NCBI GenBank assembly: GCA_963769605.1
Contig: CAVYML010000009.1
Span: forward strand, 1,364,001-1,428,000
DNA from: Fen-1254 sp963769605
GTDB taxonomy: Bacteria; Bacteroidota; Ignavibacteria; UBA10030
Reading direction: 5' to 3'
Length of the DNA stretch: 64,000 nucleotides
Shown: positions 36,919-46,014 of the stretch, one piece after another
How the letters are laid out: every line of letters starts with the position of its first letter
Position numbering within the stretch: position 1 is the first letter of the stretch
Position numbers and translations under genes: made by a program
Notes under the pieces: generated by a model
Seen by the model: the letters and a program-made list of their open reading frames with translations, nothing else
Database searches by the model: none
What the model was told of the DNA's origin: nothing

Positions 36919-37635
36919 ATGCGTCCACCCGAATTTGATATCGATCTTTATCCGCCGTTCGAAGGATTTCCAAAAGAGGGAATCGAGTTCTTCAAACAAT
37001 TAAAGCGTCACAACAACCGGGAATGGTTCGAGAAACATAAACCGGACTATGAAAAGAATGTCAAGCTTCCGATGCAATCGTTGATCGCTTCACTGCAGCC
37101 GCATTTTTTCCGGTTCGCTCCGGAGTTCGATCTCAATCCGAAACGTTCGCTGTTCCGTATCTATCGCGATGTTCGTTTCAGTTCGGATAAAACTCCGTAC
37201 AAGACAAACGCTGCGGCACATTTTGTTCTCCGAGGCAAGCCGAAAGGATTGCTCGGGTCGGGATTTTATCTGGAAATAAATCCCGATGAATGCTATTGCG
37301 GCGGCGGGATTTATATTCCGGACGGTGATCAATTAAAAAAAATCCGCAAGGCAATTGCAAGCCGTGGAAATGATTTTTTAGAAATCGTGGAAGACCGCGC
37401 GTTCAAGAAAAATTTCGCGCCGTTCGAATGGCAAAAACTTCAACGCATACCCAAGGGATACGACGAAAACCATCCGATGGCTGAGTGGCTGAAATACAAG
37501 CAATTCTTTGTAGGCCGGGGCTGGTCAGCCTCGCGCTGCTCTAAGCCGGCTTTTCTCGACGATATCGTCGAGACATGCGAAAAAATCACACCGCTTGCAA
37601 GGTTTCTCAATAGCGCACTTGTGCAAATACTTTAA
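36919..37635 (+). CDS. DUF2461 domain-containing protein
   Basis: The protein of 238 residues matches the DUF2461/TIGR02453 family of unknown function: FKQLKRHNNREWFEKHKPDYEKNVKLPM, then FRIYRDVRFSSDKTPYKTNAAAHFV, GFYLEINPDECYCGGGIYIPDGDQLKKIRKAI and a C-terminal DDIVETCEKITPLARFLNSAL. No signal peptide or membrane segment is visible. Partial copies of its 3' end occur at 57776-57870 and 58055-58090. The flanking spacers hold dispersed repeats, and no operon partner is obvious. Confidence 0.85.
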   Translation: MRPPEFDIDLYPPFEGFPKEGIEFFKQLKRHNNREWFEKHKPDYEKNVKLPMQSLIASLQPHFFRFAPEFDLNPKRSLFRIYRDVRFSSDKTPYKTNAAAHFVLRGKPKGLLGSGFYLEINPDECYCGGGIYIPDGDQLKKIRKAIASRGNDFLEIVEDRAFKKNFAPFEWQKLQRIPKGYDENHPMAEWLKYKQFFVGRGWSASRCSKPAFLDDIVETCEKITPLARFLNSALVQIL

Positions 37636-37667
37636 ATTTGTAACAATTAATATGATATTATTATCCG

Positions 37668-37702
37668 AAACCTTGGCAAGGTTCCTAACCTTGCCAAGGT
37701 TT
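37668..37702. repeat. Perfect 16-base-arm palindrome (CCTTGGCAAGG family)
   Basis: AAACCTTGGCAAGGTT (37668-37683) and AACCTTGCCAAGGTTT (37687-37702) are perfect inverted arms with a three-base loop. A related copy lies at 58147-58182. It sits 33 bases after the DUF2461 gene. There is no T-run, so it is classed as a repeat, although it could act as an RNA-stabilising hairpin. Confidence 0.85.
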
Positions 37703-37834
37703 GCTCTGTTAAGAACCGGTCTAACTTTGATTTTTTAACAAATATCGCGATGTTATAATAACCAAGGTAATTGTTCAACGTGATAGTGATATCCGGATTT
37801 AATCTTCTATACTGATTAGCCTATCCGATGTTAA

Positions 37835-37908
37835 CCTGTCCCGAAGACATTGTTAGATATCTTCGGAATAACGTTGGAGGCCTTCCGCGACCACCGGTCG
37901 CGGCTACA
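37835..37908. repeat. TGTAGCCG dispersed repeat, inverted partial copy
   Basis: The copy starts with CCTGTCCCGAAGA and ends CGCGACCACCGGTCGCGGCTACA, which is the inverted form of the TGTAGCCGCGACCGG terminus. It lies between the DUF2461 gene and the SNF2 helicase gene, in a 333-base spacer that also holds the palindrome at 37668. Confidence 0.65.
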
Positions 37909-37968
37909 GAAAGGCGAATTTAATAACCGAGAGAGACTAAGTATTCTTTAAAAGCATAAAAAATTTCA

Positions 37969-40900
37969 ATGATATTATTCCATATTTCCATTTATGAAAA
38001 CCGGCCTGTTCTCTGGGCGGAAAAATCTGCCGATGAACAAGTGGAGAAAAAAACGTCCGGCAGACGAGCGCGTCTGCAAAAAAAATTAAAGATGTTTCCT
38101 TACGATGCCGGTGAAGCCGGATTGCAATTATTGCATCAAAGGTGGAACGATGCGATACCGCCTATTGGAAGTATAAATAAAGCCGTTGCATGGCTTCCGT
38201 CCCTCGCCGGCAGGCGTGGTGGAAAAAACAACGGCTCTCTTGCATCCTCCGCTCTTATTCATCCTTCGCCGGTTTCAGCCTTGAAGCCCCGTATCATGCC
38301 GTGGCAGATAACTATTACGGAATTATCATGGAACGACCTTGTACATCTTTTATGCTTTTGTGAAGAAAAGAGCACACCGGTGCCAGGCGTCTTGTTAGGT
38401 CAGGATATTGTTTTCTGGAAAGACGCGATGAGGTTTGCCGGTTCGCTCTGCGCGCGCGAGCAATTTCTTCCGGGAATACATGCCGAAAAAAAATTGTTTC
38501 AAGCGCAATGGCAGCCGGTTTTTCTGGGTGAAGACAAAGAGCGATATGCTTTTCTTATGAACGTCATGCCGCCAGTTGTTCATGCGCTTACGGGCTCTGA
38601 GCAGGAATCGCCGCCCAAAACGGTACGAAAAGACTTGCTTACACAAATCGTCACCGGCTTTATGGATTATTTGATCCGTTCTTCCGTTTCCGCCGATGAA
38701 GGTATTTCAAAAAAGGATTTTTCTGAACGAGCCGCCAATCACGATATTCTTCACGATCGATGGCTGTACGCCCTTCAGACACGCAACGGCGAATTGCGCG
38801 GAAAAGCAAAGGATCTTGCAAAATTAGTCGAACAGGTTGAAGGATATAGGCAGCCTCTCGACCGCCTTTCTACTTCACCATTTCGACTCTGCTTTCGGCT
38901 TCACGAGCCTCAGGATCTTCAGACAACAGACAACGAAGCACTCCCTGCACAATATGCGGGAAAAAAATCGGATGACGCGGCATGGTATGTTGAATATTTA
39001 CTTCAACAGCACGACGATAAAAGCTTGCTCATTCCGGTGAGTCAATTGTGGAATTCAAAAAATGTTTTTCTATCAGATAGATCCGCCTCTGGGGCACGCG
39101 AATTCCTGCTTTCGTCTCTCGGACAAGCCGCTGGTCTATCCCCGGATGTTGAGGAAAGCCTGAAACATTCGGCGCCGTCCGGTTATGTTCTCGATATTGA
39201 ACACGCGCATGAATTTCTTACACAAACATCATTGATTTTTGATCAGGCGGGATTCGGTGTTTTCCTTCCCGCATGGTGGACACGCAAAGGAACGAAACTT
39301 CGTCCAGCCGTCCGCGCAAACGTTAAAAGTCCGTCGATACAGGCTCCAGGTAGTCTTTCGTTGGATACGATAGTTAATTTTGACTGGAACATTGCGCTCG
39401 GGAATGAAGTCCTGACGCGCGAGGAACTCGATTATCTTGCGCGGCTTAAAACGCCTTTAGTAAAGCTGCGCGGCCAATGGGTGGAATTGAACGCGGATGA
39501 AATCCGCGAGGCAATTGAATTCTGGAAAAAACAACCGATAGAATCCGCCTCCGTAAGGGAAATCATTCGCATGAAATTAGGAGCCGGCGCTCCGGTGCAT
39601 GGACTTCAATTCTCCGGCGTAACCGCTTCCGGCTGGATAGGCGAGCTTATGCAAAAACTCGAAGGCGGCGCTGCGTATGAAGAAATTTCTCCCCCGTCGA
39701 AATTCTCTGGGGAACTACGTCCCTATCAGGTACGCGGATACTCGTGGATGACATATCTGAAATCGTGGGGATTGGGAGCATGTCTTGCCGATGATATGGG
39801 ACTTGGAAAAACAGTGCAAACACTTGCACTCATTCTCCGTGACTGGAATTCGGGTGATCGGCGACCGGTCTTATTGGTTTGCCCGGCATCTGTCGTCAAT
39901 AACTGGCGGAGAGAAGCGTCCCGATTTACTCCCGATCTGCCCGTCATGGTGCATCACGGTGCGGAGCGGAAAAAGGGAAAGGCGTTTAATGAGGAAGTAA
40001 GTAAACATGCAATCGTCGTTTCGACGTATGCGCTCCTTCATCGGGATCAAAAGCACTTGCAGGAAGTTGATTGGGGCGGCATTGTGCTTGACGAATCGCA
40101 AAATATAAAAAACTCAGAAACAAAACAATCCCAATCAGCACGAGCATTGAAAGCCGGATATCGCCTCGCCCTCACAGGAACGCCGGTAGAAAATCACGTG
40201 GGCGATCTCTGGTCGCTCATGGAATTTCTCAATCCAGGTTTTCTCGGCACGCATGCGGAATTCAAACGTAAGTTTTTTGTGCCTATACATGCCGGAACGG
40301 ATCCGAATGCAGCAGTGCGGCTGCGTTCCATGACGGGTCCGTTCATTCTCCGGAGGCTTAAGACGGACAAATCCATCATTTCGGATTTGCCGGAAAAAAT
40401 GGAAATGAAAACGTACTGCACGCTGACCAAAGAGCAGGCGTCGTTGTATGCCTCGGTGCTTAAGGATATCGAAGATCGGATTGCTTCTTCGGACGGAATC
40501 GAGCGGAAGGGACTTATTCTTGCGACGCTTTCAAAACTCAAGCAGGTATGCAATCATCCGGCTCATTTTCTGGGCGACAACTCGAGCGTGCCCGACCGAT
40601 CCGGCAAAGTAACGCGGCTTTCGGAAATGGTTGAAGAAATTATCGAGGCCGGCGAAAAAGCACTGGTGTTTACGCAGTTTGCCGAAATGGGCGGCATACT
40701 AAAAAAACACCTTCAGGAAACGTTCGGGCGGGAAATCTTTTTTCTTCATGGAGCTGTACCGATTAAGCAGCGCAGTCAGATGGTAGACCGCTTCCAAAAC
40801 GAACGAAATGCGTCGCCTGTATTTATCCTGTCCCTCAAAGCGGGAGGAACGGGCTTGAACCTGACGCAGGGAAACCATGTTTTTCATTTTGACCGGTGGT

Positions 40901-41142
40901 GGAATCCCGCAGTAGAAAATCAGGCAACAGACCGTGCGTTCCGGATAGGTCAGACGAAAAATGTACATGTGTATAAATTTATCTGCGCTGGTACATTGGA
41001 GGATAAAATCGACGAGATGATCGAACGAAAGAAAGGGATAGCAGAAAAAATCGTGGGTGCCGGTGAAGGATGGCTTACCGAGCTGTCCAATGGGGAACTG
41101 AAAGAACTGTTTATGCTCCGCAAAGATATGGTAGGTGAATAA
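37969..41142 (+). CDS. SNF2-family DEAD/DEAH-box helicase
   Basis: This 1057-residue protein has an N-terminal SNF2-helicase-associated region (about 1-540) without clear motifs. The Swi2/Snf2 ATPase follows: ELRPYQVRGYSWMTYLKSWGLGACLADDMGLGKTVQT (motif I), PVLLVCPASVVNNWRREA, VLDESQNIKN (motif II as DESQ), and LALTGTPVENHVGDLWSLMEF. The C-terminal RecA lobe has LVFTQFAEMGG, KAGGTGLNLTQGNHVFHFDRWWNPAVENQATDRAFRIGQTKNV. Such enzymes translocate on duplex DNA and remodel bound proteins. It nearly abuts a SWIM zinc-finger gene, a common bacterial pairing that implies a complex. Confidence 0.9.
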   Translation: MILFHISIYENRPVLWAEKSADEQVEKKTSGRRARLQKKLKMFPYDAGEAGLQLLHQRWNDAIPPIGSINKAVAWLPSLAGRRGGKNNGSLASSALIHPSPVSALKPRIMPWQITITELSWNDLVHLLCFCEEKSTPVPGVLLGQDIVFWKDAMRFAGSLCAREQFLPGIHAEKKLFQAQWQPVFLGEDKERYAFLMNVMPPVVHALTGSEQESPPKTVRKDLLTQIVTGFMDYLIRSSVSADEGISKKDFSERAANHDILHDRWLYALQTRNGELRGKAKDLAKLVEQVEGYRQPLDRLSTSPFRLCFRLHEPQDLQTTDNEALPAQYAGKKSDDAAWYVEYLLQQHDDKSLLIPVSQLWNSKNVFLSDRSASGAREFLLSSLGQAAGLSPDVEESLKHSAPSGYVLDIEHAHEFLTQTSLIFDQAGFGVFLPAWWTRKGTKLRPAVRANVKSPSIQAPGSLSLDTIVNFDWNIALGNEVLTREELDYLARLKTPLVKLRGQWVELNADEIREAIEFWKKQPIESASVREIIRMKLGAGAPVHGLQFSGVTASGWIGELMQKLEGGAAYEEISPPSKFSGELRPYQVRGYSWMTYLKSWGLGACLADDMGLGKTVQTLALILRDWNSGDRRPVLLVCPASVVNNWRREASRFTPDLPVMVHHGAERKKGKAFNEEVSKHAIVVSTYALLHRDQKHLQEVDWGGIVLDESQNIKNSETKQSQSARALKAGYRLALTGTPVENHVGDLWSLMEFLNPGFLGTHAEFKRKFFVPIHAGTDPNAAVRLRSMTGPFILRRLKTDKSIISDLPEKMEMKTYCTLTKEQASLYASVLKDIEDRIASSDGIERKGLILATLSKLKQVCNHPAHFLGDNSSVPDRSGKVTRLSEMVEEIIEAGEKALVFTQFAEMGGILKKHLQETFGREIFFLHGAVPIKQRSQMVDRFQNERNASPVFILSLKAGGTGLNLTQGNHVFHFDRWWNPAVENQATDRAFRIGQTKNVHVYKFICAGTLEDKIDEMIERKKGIAEKIVGAGEGWLTELSNGELKELFMLRKDMVGE

Positions 41143-41143
41143 T

Positions 41144-42070
41144 ATGGGCTACTATGATTATGGATATTTTCGGCCTTCTGTTCCGCGGCGGGTAAAGGGA
41201 GGTATTAAGGCTCAGAGCAAAAATGGATCGTTTGGTGAAAACTGGTGGGCAAAACGCTGGATCGAAGCGCTGGAAAGTTTCAATATCGGCGCGCGTCTCG
41301 TGCGCGGCCGAAGATATGCCCGATCGGGACAGGTCCTATCTATAGAAGTCGAAAAAGGATGCGTAACGGCGGAAGTGCAGGGTTCGCGAATGACGCCATA
41401 CCATGTTGAAATACACCTGCGCCCGTTTACCGCGGGAGCGTGGAAACGATTTGTGGATGCCCTTATCGCTCAGCCGTATTACATGGCTATACTGATGAAC
41501 GGCCGGATCCCGGATGAAATCGAAGAGGTTTTCAAAACCGCGAAATTGTCCATGTTCCCGGCTAAAATGAACGACCTTAAGACAACTTGCTCATGTCCAG
41601 ATTGGTCCAATCCATGCAAGCATATTGCAGCAGTCTACTATTTGCTGGGAGAAGAATTTGATAGAAATCCTTTCTTGATTTTCACTTTGAGGGGCATCGA
41701 ACAAAAGGCACTACTATCGCTCGTTCATAAAAACGCTCTTGCACGTCAGGATGCGGGAAATGCAAGACGCAAAATAAACAAGAAATCACGTTCCATCCGA
41801 ATGGCGCTGCCGACCGATCCGGATTCGTTCTGGGGAAAGAGCGATGCCCGGTCCGACTTTTTGGGAGAAATCGTAGTTCCGGATACTCATGCCGCACTCC
41901 CGAAGCGATTGGGTAATTTTCCTTTTTGGCGTGGAGAGAAAAAATTCATAGATACATTAGCGGCGATGTATGAAAAAGGATCGGAGGCCGGATTCAATAT
42001 CGTGGCCGGCGATTTCGGGGAAAACGAAGAAAAGCCCGATGCGCATATCTATCAACATAAAACCGGATGA
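41144..42070 (+). CDS. SWIM zinc-finger protein, partner of the SNF2 helicase
   Basis: The zinc finger has the SWIM pattern CxCx(n)CxH, Cys149, Cys151, Cys158 and His160 in TTCSCPDWSNPCKHIAAVYYLLGEEFD. The N-terminal domain (FGENWWAKRWIEALESF, RGRRYARSGQVLSIEVEKG) is usual for this bacterial group. SWIM proteins bind DNA or proteins and are found beside SNF2 helicases. The ATG at 41144 follows AGGTGA and lies one base after the helicase stop, so translation is likely coupled. A 77-base stretch (41627-41703) recurs nearly unchanged at 58192-58268. Confidence 0.87.
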   Translation: MGYYDYGYFRPSVPRRVKGGIKAQSKNGSFGENWWAKRWIEALESFNIGARLVRGRRYARSGQVLSIEVEKGCVTAEVQGSRMTPYHVEIHLRPFTAGAWKRFVDALIAQPYYMAILMNGRIPDEIEEVFKTAKLSMFPAKMNDLKTTCSCPDWSNPCKHIAAVYYLLGEEFDRNPFLIFTLRGIEQKALLSLVHKNALARQDAGNARRKINKKSRSIRMALPTDPDSFWGKSDARSDFLGEIVVPDTHAALPKRLGNFPFWRGEKKFIDTLAAMYEKGSEAGFNIVAGDFGENEEKPDAHIYQHKTG

Positions 42071-42092
42071 TTGGTGTTCGATGTTTTGCTTC

Positions 42093-42165
42093 TGTAGCCG
42101 ACACCGGCCTCCTGCGGCGGGCAAGATGACGTCGGGTGCACCCGCGATCATCGGTCGCGGCTACA
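42093..42165. repeat. TGTAGCCG dispersed repeat, inverted copy before recQ
   Basis: This 73-base copy runs TGTAGCCGACACCGG to CGGTCGCGGCTACA, which is the reverse orientation of the 32689 copy. It fills most of the SWIM-recQ spacer. Confidence 0.8.
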
Positions 42166-42203
42166 AGGGAAGCAATATTTAATCTTTACCAGAGGGGAAT
42201 AAA

Positions 42204-44081
42204 ATGCAAGGCCATGATCTTAAACTTCAACCGGCAAAATCTATGAATCCGCCGGATCAACCGCTTCTTCATCTTCTGAAGAAAAATTTCGGATTTTCAT
42301 CTTTCCGGCCTCTGCAGGAGGAAATTATACGCGACGCTCTGGCCGGTAAGGATGTCTTTGCGCTTCTTCCGACCGGCGGGGGGAAGTCCCTCTGTTTTCA
42401 GCTTCCTGCGCTGGCTTGCGACGGACTGACATTAGTAATCTCTCCGCTTATTGCTTTGATGAAAGATCAAGTGGATGCATTGCAGGCAAATGGAATACCT
42501 GCGACGTTCCTTAATTCTTCGTTAACACCGGAAGAAACGAGAAGCCGTATTCGAGATCTGCACGATGCAAAATACCGGCTGTTGTATATTGCTCCGGAAC
42601 GTGCTGTACTTTCCGGTTTTTTAACCGACATGGTTCATTGGAATATCAAACTCCTTGCCGTCGATGAAGCGCATTGCATCAGTGAGTGGGGACACGACTT
42701 CCGTCCTGAATATCGTCAATTGACCGCGGTTCGAAAACTCCTGCCCGGTGTACCGTGCATGGCATTGACGGCGACTGCTACATCGCGTGTGCGGGAGGAT
42801 ATTCATACGCATTTGCAACTCCAAAATGCACGGAATTATGTGGCAAGTTTTAATAGGTCGAACCTCAGCTATAAAGTTATTTCCAAAGACGATCCCTATA
42901 GTCAATTGCTGACATTTCTGCGGCCGCGTATGCAGGAAAGCGGAATTGTATATTGCCAGAGCAGAAAAACTGCAGAAACTTTATCAAAAAAATTAAATGC
43001 CGATCATATTTCCGCAGCGCCGTATCATGCAGGCATGGAACCGGCGGATAGAACGAAACATCAGGAATTGTTTCTTCGGGATGAAGTCAGGGTTATTTGT
43101 GCAACGATTGCATTCGGCATGGGCATCAATAAGTCCAACGTCAGGTTCGTCGTGCATTACGATCTGCCGAAGAATATCGAAGGGTATTATCAGGAAACCG
43201 GGCGCGCAGGGCGGGATGGATTGCCGTCTGAATGTCTGCTGCTCTTCGGCGTCGGCGATGTGATGAAGCAAATGTATTTTATCGAAGAGAAAGAGGACGA
43301 GCAGCAGCGCCAAATTGCAAAAACACAATTAGACCGGATGGTAAAGTATGCTGAAAGCAGCGAATGCCGGCGCAGGCTGCTGCTGGAGTATTTTGGCGAG
43401 GAATATCCGGAGGCAAGCTGCGATGCCTGCGACAATTGTTTGCTTCCGCGTGAATTCTATGACGGAACAATCGATGCTCAAAAACTTCTCTCATGCGTTC
43501 TCCGTATTCGCGAAAGCAGCGGCGTCGATTTTGGCCTGAGGCATAGTATAGAAGTATTGACCGGCAGCAATGCCGAAAAAATTCGGCGCTGGAAGCATAC
43601 GGAACTATCCACGTACGGAATCGGCAAAGACCGGAGCCGGGACGAATGGATGTCCGTCGGGCGGGAATTGATGCGGCTTCGATTGATGAAACAGAAAAAC
43701 GAGAACGGTTTCAGCGTGGTAGAAGTGACGCCTGCCGGTATTGAAGCTTTGAAGAAGAGATCGGCCATTATGCTGACAAAAGTCCATTCAACCGCAGAAA
43801 CTGTAAGTGTGCATAGAGACGAACAGGAATTCGATGCCGTGCTGTTCGAGCGCCTGCGGGTTTTGCGCAAACGCATTGCAGACGAGCGCAACGTGCCGGC
43901 ATTCGTTATCTTCTCAGATGCTGCATTGCGGCAAATGTCCCAACGCTGCCCGACAACAAAGAACGAATTCATACGCATCAGCGGGGTGGGAGAAAAGAAA
44001 TTGAGAGATTTCGGCGCGATATTTATGAAGGAAATCGAACGCCATCTGCAGAAAAAATCCACGGAAAGAGTATTCGGATGA
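42204..44081 (+). CDS. recQ: ATP-dependent DNA helicase RecQ
   Basis: RecQ unwinds DNA 3' to 5' in recombination and fork repair. Seen: FGFSSFRPLQEEIIRDALAGKDVFALLPTGGGKSLCFQLPAL (motifs 0 and I), VDEAHCISEWGHDFRPEY (motif II and the aromatic loop), MALTATATSRVREDI, and VRFVVHYDLPKNIEGYYQETGRAGRDG (motif VI). The zinc-binding CRRRLLLEYFGEEYPEASCDACDNC, a winged-helix part and an HRDC domain (about 555-617) follow. GAGGGG lies before the ATG. The frame ends at 44081, but a HTH_40 domain that usually forms the RecQ C-terminus continues in the +1 frame; the joint would be at CTGCAGAAAAAAT (44046-44058). Confidence 0.94.
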   Translation: MQGHDLKLQPAKSMNPPDQPLLHLLKKNFGFSSFRPLQEEIIRDALAGKDVFALLPTGGGKSLCFQLPALACDGLTLVISPLIALMKDQVDALQANGIPATFLNSSLTPEETRSRIRDLHDAKYRLLYIAPERAVLSGFLTDMVHWNIKLLAVDEAHCISEWGHDFRPEYRQLTAVRKLLPGVPCMALTATATSRVREDIHTHLQLQNARNYVASFNRSNLSYKVISKDDPYSQLLTFLRPRMQESGIVYCQSRKTAETLSKKLNADHISAAPYHAGMEPADRTKHQELFLRDEVRVICATIAFGMGINKSNVRFVVHYDLPKNIEGYYQETGRAGRDGLPSECLLLFGVGDVMKQMYFIEEKEDEQQRQIAKTQLDRMVKYAESSECRRRLLLEYFGEEYPEASCDACDNCLLPREFYDGTIDAQKLLSCVLRIRESSGVDFGLRHSIEVLTGSNAEKIRRWKHTELSTYGIGKDRSRDEWMSVGRELMRLRLMKQKNENGFSVVEVTPAGIEALKKRSAIMLTKVHSTAETVSVHRDEQEFDAVLFERLRVLRKRIADERNVPAFVIFSDAALRQMSQRCPTTKNEFIRISGVGEKKLRDFGAIFMKEIERHLQKKSTERVFG

Positions 44082-44118
44082 AAGTGCAGAGCCTTCTTCA
44101 CATTCATCGGCTGGAAAA

Positions 44119-44418
44119 ATGAATGACACGGCAAATGAAACATTGCAACTTTTTCGATCCGGCAAATCCGTCAAAGATACTGCGCAAGAACGCAATTTGG
44201 CGGTCTGCACTATCTATAAACATCTATTGATGGCAGTCGTATCGGGTGAAGATATACAAGTCGATCGATTCGTTACGCCGGGTGAAAAGCTGGAAATCAG
44301 TTCAGCCTTTAAAATACATGGCTATGGAAACATCACAGGCGTGTATGAAATGCTGGGCGGCCGGTTCGATTACGGCCTGTTGCGCATTGTCAGGGAAATG
44401 GAAACATTGAGGCATTGA
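44119..44418 (+). CDS. Helix-turn-helix (HTH_40) domain, probably the detached C-terminus of RecQ
   Basis: The 99 residues NDTANETLQLFRSGKSVKDTAQERNLAVCTIYKHLLMAVVSGEDI, then FVTPGEKLEISSAFKIHGYGNITGVYEMLGGRFDYGLLRIVREM, match the HTH_40 domain, which is known at the C-terminus of helicases. The frame is open without a stop far back into recQ; between 44055 and 44119 it reads NPRKEYSDESAEPSSHSSAGK, a plausible linker. Removing one A from the A6 run at 44052-44057 fuses it to RecQ residue 617, giving a protein of about 737 residues. It may be a separate gene starting at ATG 44119, but no ribosome-binding site is visible. Confidence 0.7.
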   Translation: MNDTANETLQLFRSGKSVKDTAQERNLAVCTIYKHLLMAVVSGEDIQVDRFVTPGEKLEISSAFKIHGYGNITGVYEMLGGRFDYGLLRIVREMETLRH

Positions 44419-44457
44419 AAAATCTGTAGGCAACCGCGGCTGCTTTTTCCGTTGCCG

Positions 44458-44541
44458 ACACCTTGAAAAGGTGGTCAAAAAAGTAGTCATATTTCCTAAG
44501 GAATTTGATAATTTTGAGATACACCTTGGAAAGGTGTCCCT
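44458..44541. repeat. ACCTTGGAAAGGTGT repeat family, copy 1
   Basis: CACCTTGAAAAGGTGGTCAA starts the unit and ACACCTTGGAAAGGTGTCCC ends it, both palindromic, with a shared middle (AAAAAAGTAGTCATATTTCC, then GATAATTTTGAGA). The same arrangement occurs at 57243-57325. The 323-base recQ-HTH/AAA spacer otherwise holds only a degraded TGTAGGCAACCGCGG motif at 44427 and no believable gene. Confidence 0.75.
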
Positions 44542-44741
44542 TAGCTATGCATTGTCAGCTCAATTGAGCCTTTGGGTGATTGACCATAGTTACGCAAAGA
44601 ACACAGCCGTTATTCCATTGCGTTTCCTGCCTGCTGAATCGCCTTCGGCGTTCAGGGGGATCCGGAAATATAAGACTCTGTTTGAAAAGATCTTCGGAAT
44701 TATGTATATTTAAACTGTCACTTTAATATTACATAAATTCT

Positions 44742-45890
44742 ATGCCTTACTATCATCGTGTTTTAGAAAAGACTATTCATGCGTATCTGAAACTTTTTCC
44801 GGTTGTCGGATTAACGGGTCCCAGACAGTCGGGAAAATCCACTTTGCTTCGAAAACTGCTTTCGGCCAGGTACCGCTATGTTTCATTTGACGACCTCAAT
44901 GCGGTCGATCGGTTCCATACCGATCCTGAACGATTCATGGAGGTCTATGCGGATAAAGTTATTTTTGATGAAGTTCAGCGCGTTCCGGAAATTTTTCACT
45001 ATGTCAAGAGCATTGTCGACAACAATCGGAGCGATTACGGCAAATTTATTTTGACGGGTTCAAGTCAGTTTGCCTTTATAAAAAAGGTTTCGGAAAGTCT
45101 TGCGGGGCGGATCGGTCTCCTTGCATTACTGCCGTTCCAATTTTCAGAAGTCCCCGCCGGACTTCGTGAAAAGTCGATTTACCAAGGCGGTTATCCTGAA
45201 CTTGTCGGACGAAAATATCGCGGTGCTTACGATTGGTATTCCTCATATCTCGATACGTACCTGACTCGTGATGTACGGGATATCAGCGAAATTGGCGATA
45301 TCAGAGATTTCCGGCGATTTATTCAGATGCTGGCTGCCCGATCAGCTCAGCTTCTGAATATGTCAGAAATTGCAAGAGATATCGGCGTCAGTGTGCCGAC
45401 GATCAAGAAATGGATTTCAATCCTGGAAGCTTCCTATATTGTTTTCCTTTTACCGCCGTTTCATAAAAATCTTGGAAAACGAATTATCAAGAGTCCCAAG
45501 ATCTATTTTTATGACACAGGTCTTGTTTCTTATCTGACCGGGATTCGCAATAAATTACTGTTTGAAAAAGGTCCAATGTACGGCGCTCTTTTTGAAAACT
45601 ATGTAATTTCCGAAACATATAAAAAATTAGTACACACACGATCTGATGCTGAAATGTTTTTTTATAAGGAAAGCAACGGCAACGAGATTGATCTCATCAT
45701 TGATCGGAAATCCAGAAGGGAACATATCGAGATCAAATCAGGATATACGTTTCGCCCTAAAATGACAAGACTGCTTATGCAGCTATCGAAAGAGGCAAAA
45801 CACTCATGGATAGTATATCGTGGAAAAGAGATCATACTGGGAAATAATATCAGCGCTGTCAACTTTAAATCATTCTTGGATCTAATCTAA
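44742..45890 (+). CDS. AAA-type ATPase with DUF4143 domain
   Basis: The protein of 382 residues has Walker A GLTGPRQSGKSTLL at about 23-36, Walker B ADKVIFDEVQRVPEIF near 80 and a sensor FILTGSSQFAF. This is the AAA_14 pattern. The C-terminal part (about 205-380) is DUF4143, with a wHTH-like segment (LLNMSEIARDIGVSVPTIKKWISILEASYIVFLLPP) and a PD-(D/E)XK-like end, NGNEIDLIIDRKSRREHIEIKSGYTF. Members are common, often mobile, and of unclear role. It stands alone between repeat-rich spacers. Confidence 0.88.
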   Translation: MPYYHRVLEKTIHAYLKLFPVVGLTGPRQSGKSTLLRKLLSARYRYVSFDDLNAVDRFHTDPERFMEVYADKVIFDEVQRVPEIFHYVKSIVDNNRSDYGKFILTGSSQFAFIKKVSESLAGRIGLLALLPFQFSEVPAGLREKSIYQGGYPELVGRKYRGAYDWYSSYLDTYLTRDVRDISEIGDIRDFRRFIQMLAARSAQLLNMSEIARDIGVSVPTIKKWISILEASYIVFLLPPFHKNLGKRIIKSPKIYFYDTGLVSYLTGIRNKLLFEKGPMYGALFENYVISETYKKLVHTRSDAEMFFYKESNGNEIDLIIDRKSRREHIEIKSGYTFRPKMTRLLMQLSKEAKHSWIVYRGKEIILGNNISAVNFKSFLDLI

Positions 45891-46014
45891 AAATGCTATA
45901 ATGATATTTGAGAAAATAAACTTTGAAATGTGCACTGCGAATGATGGACTTTATCAATCATTTGCCCGCTATTAAGCTGTGATTTTTGTAAATTGTAATT
46001 ATGGATAGAATAGA

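Noticed and set aside
44471..44713. An 80-residue open frame after the RecQ tail
   Set aside because: Its first 25 codons are the ACCTTGGAAAGGTGT repeat, there is no ribosome-binding site, and the rest has no family similarity.
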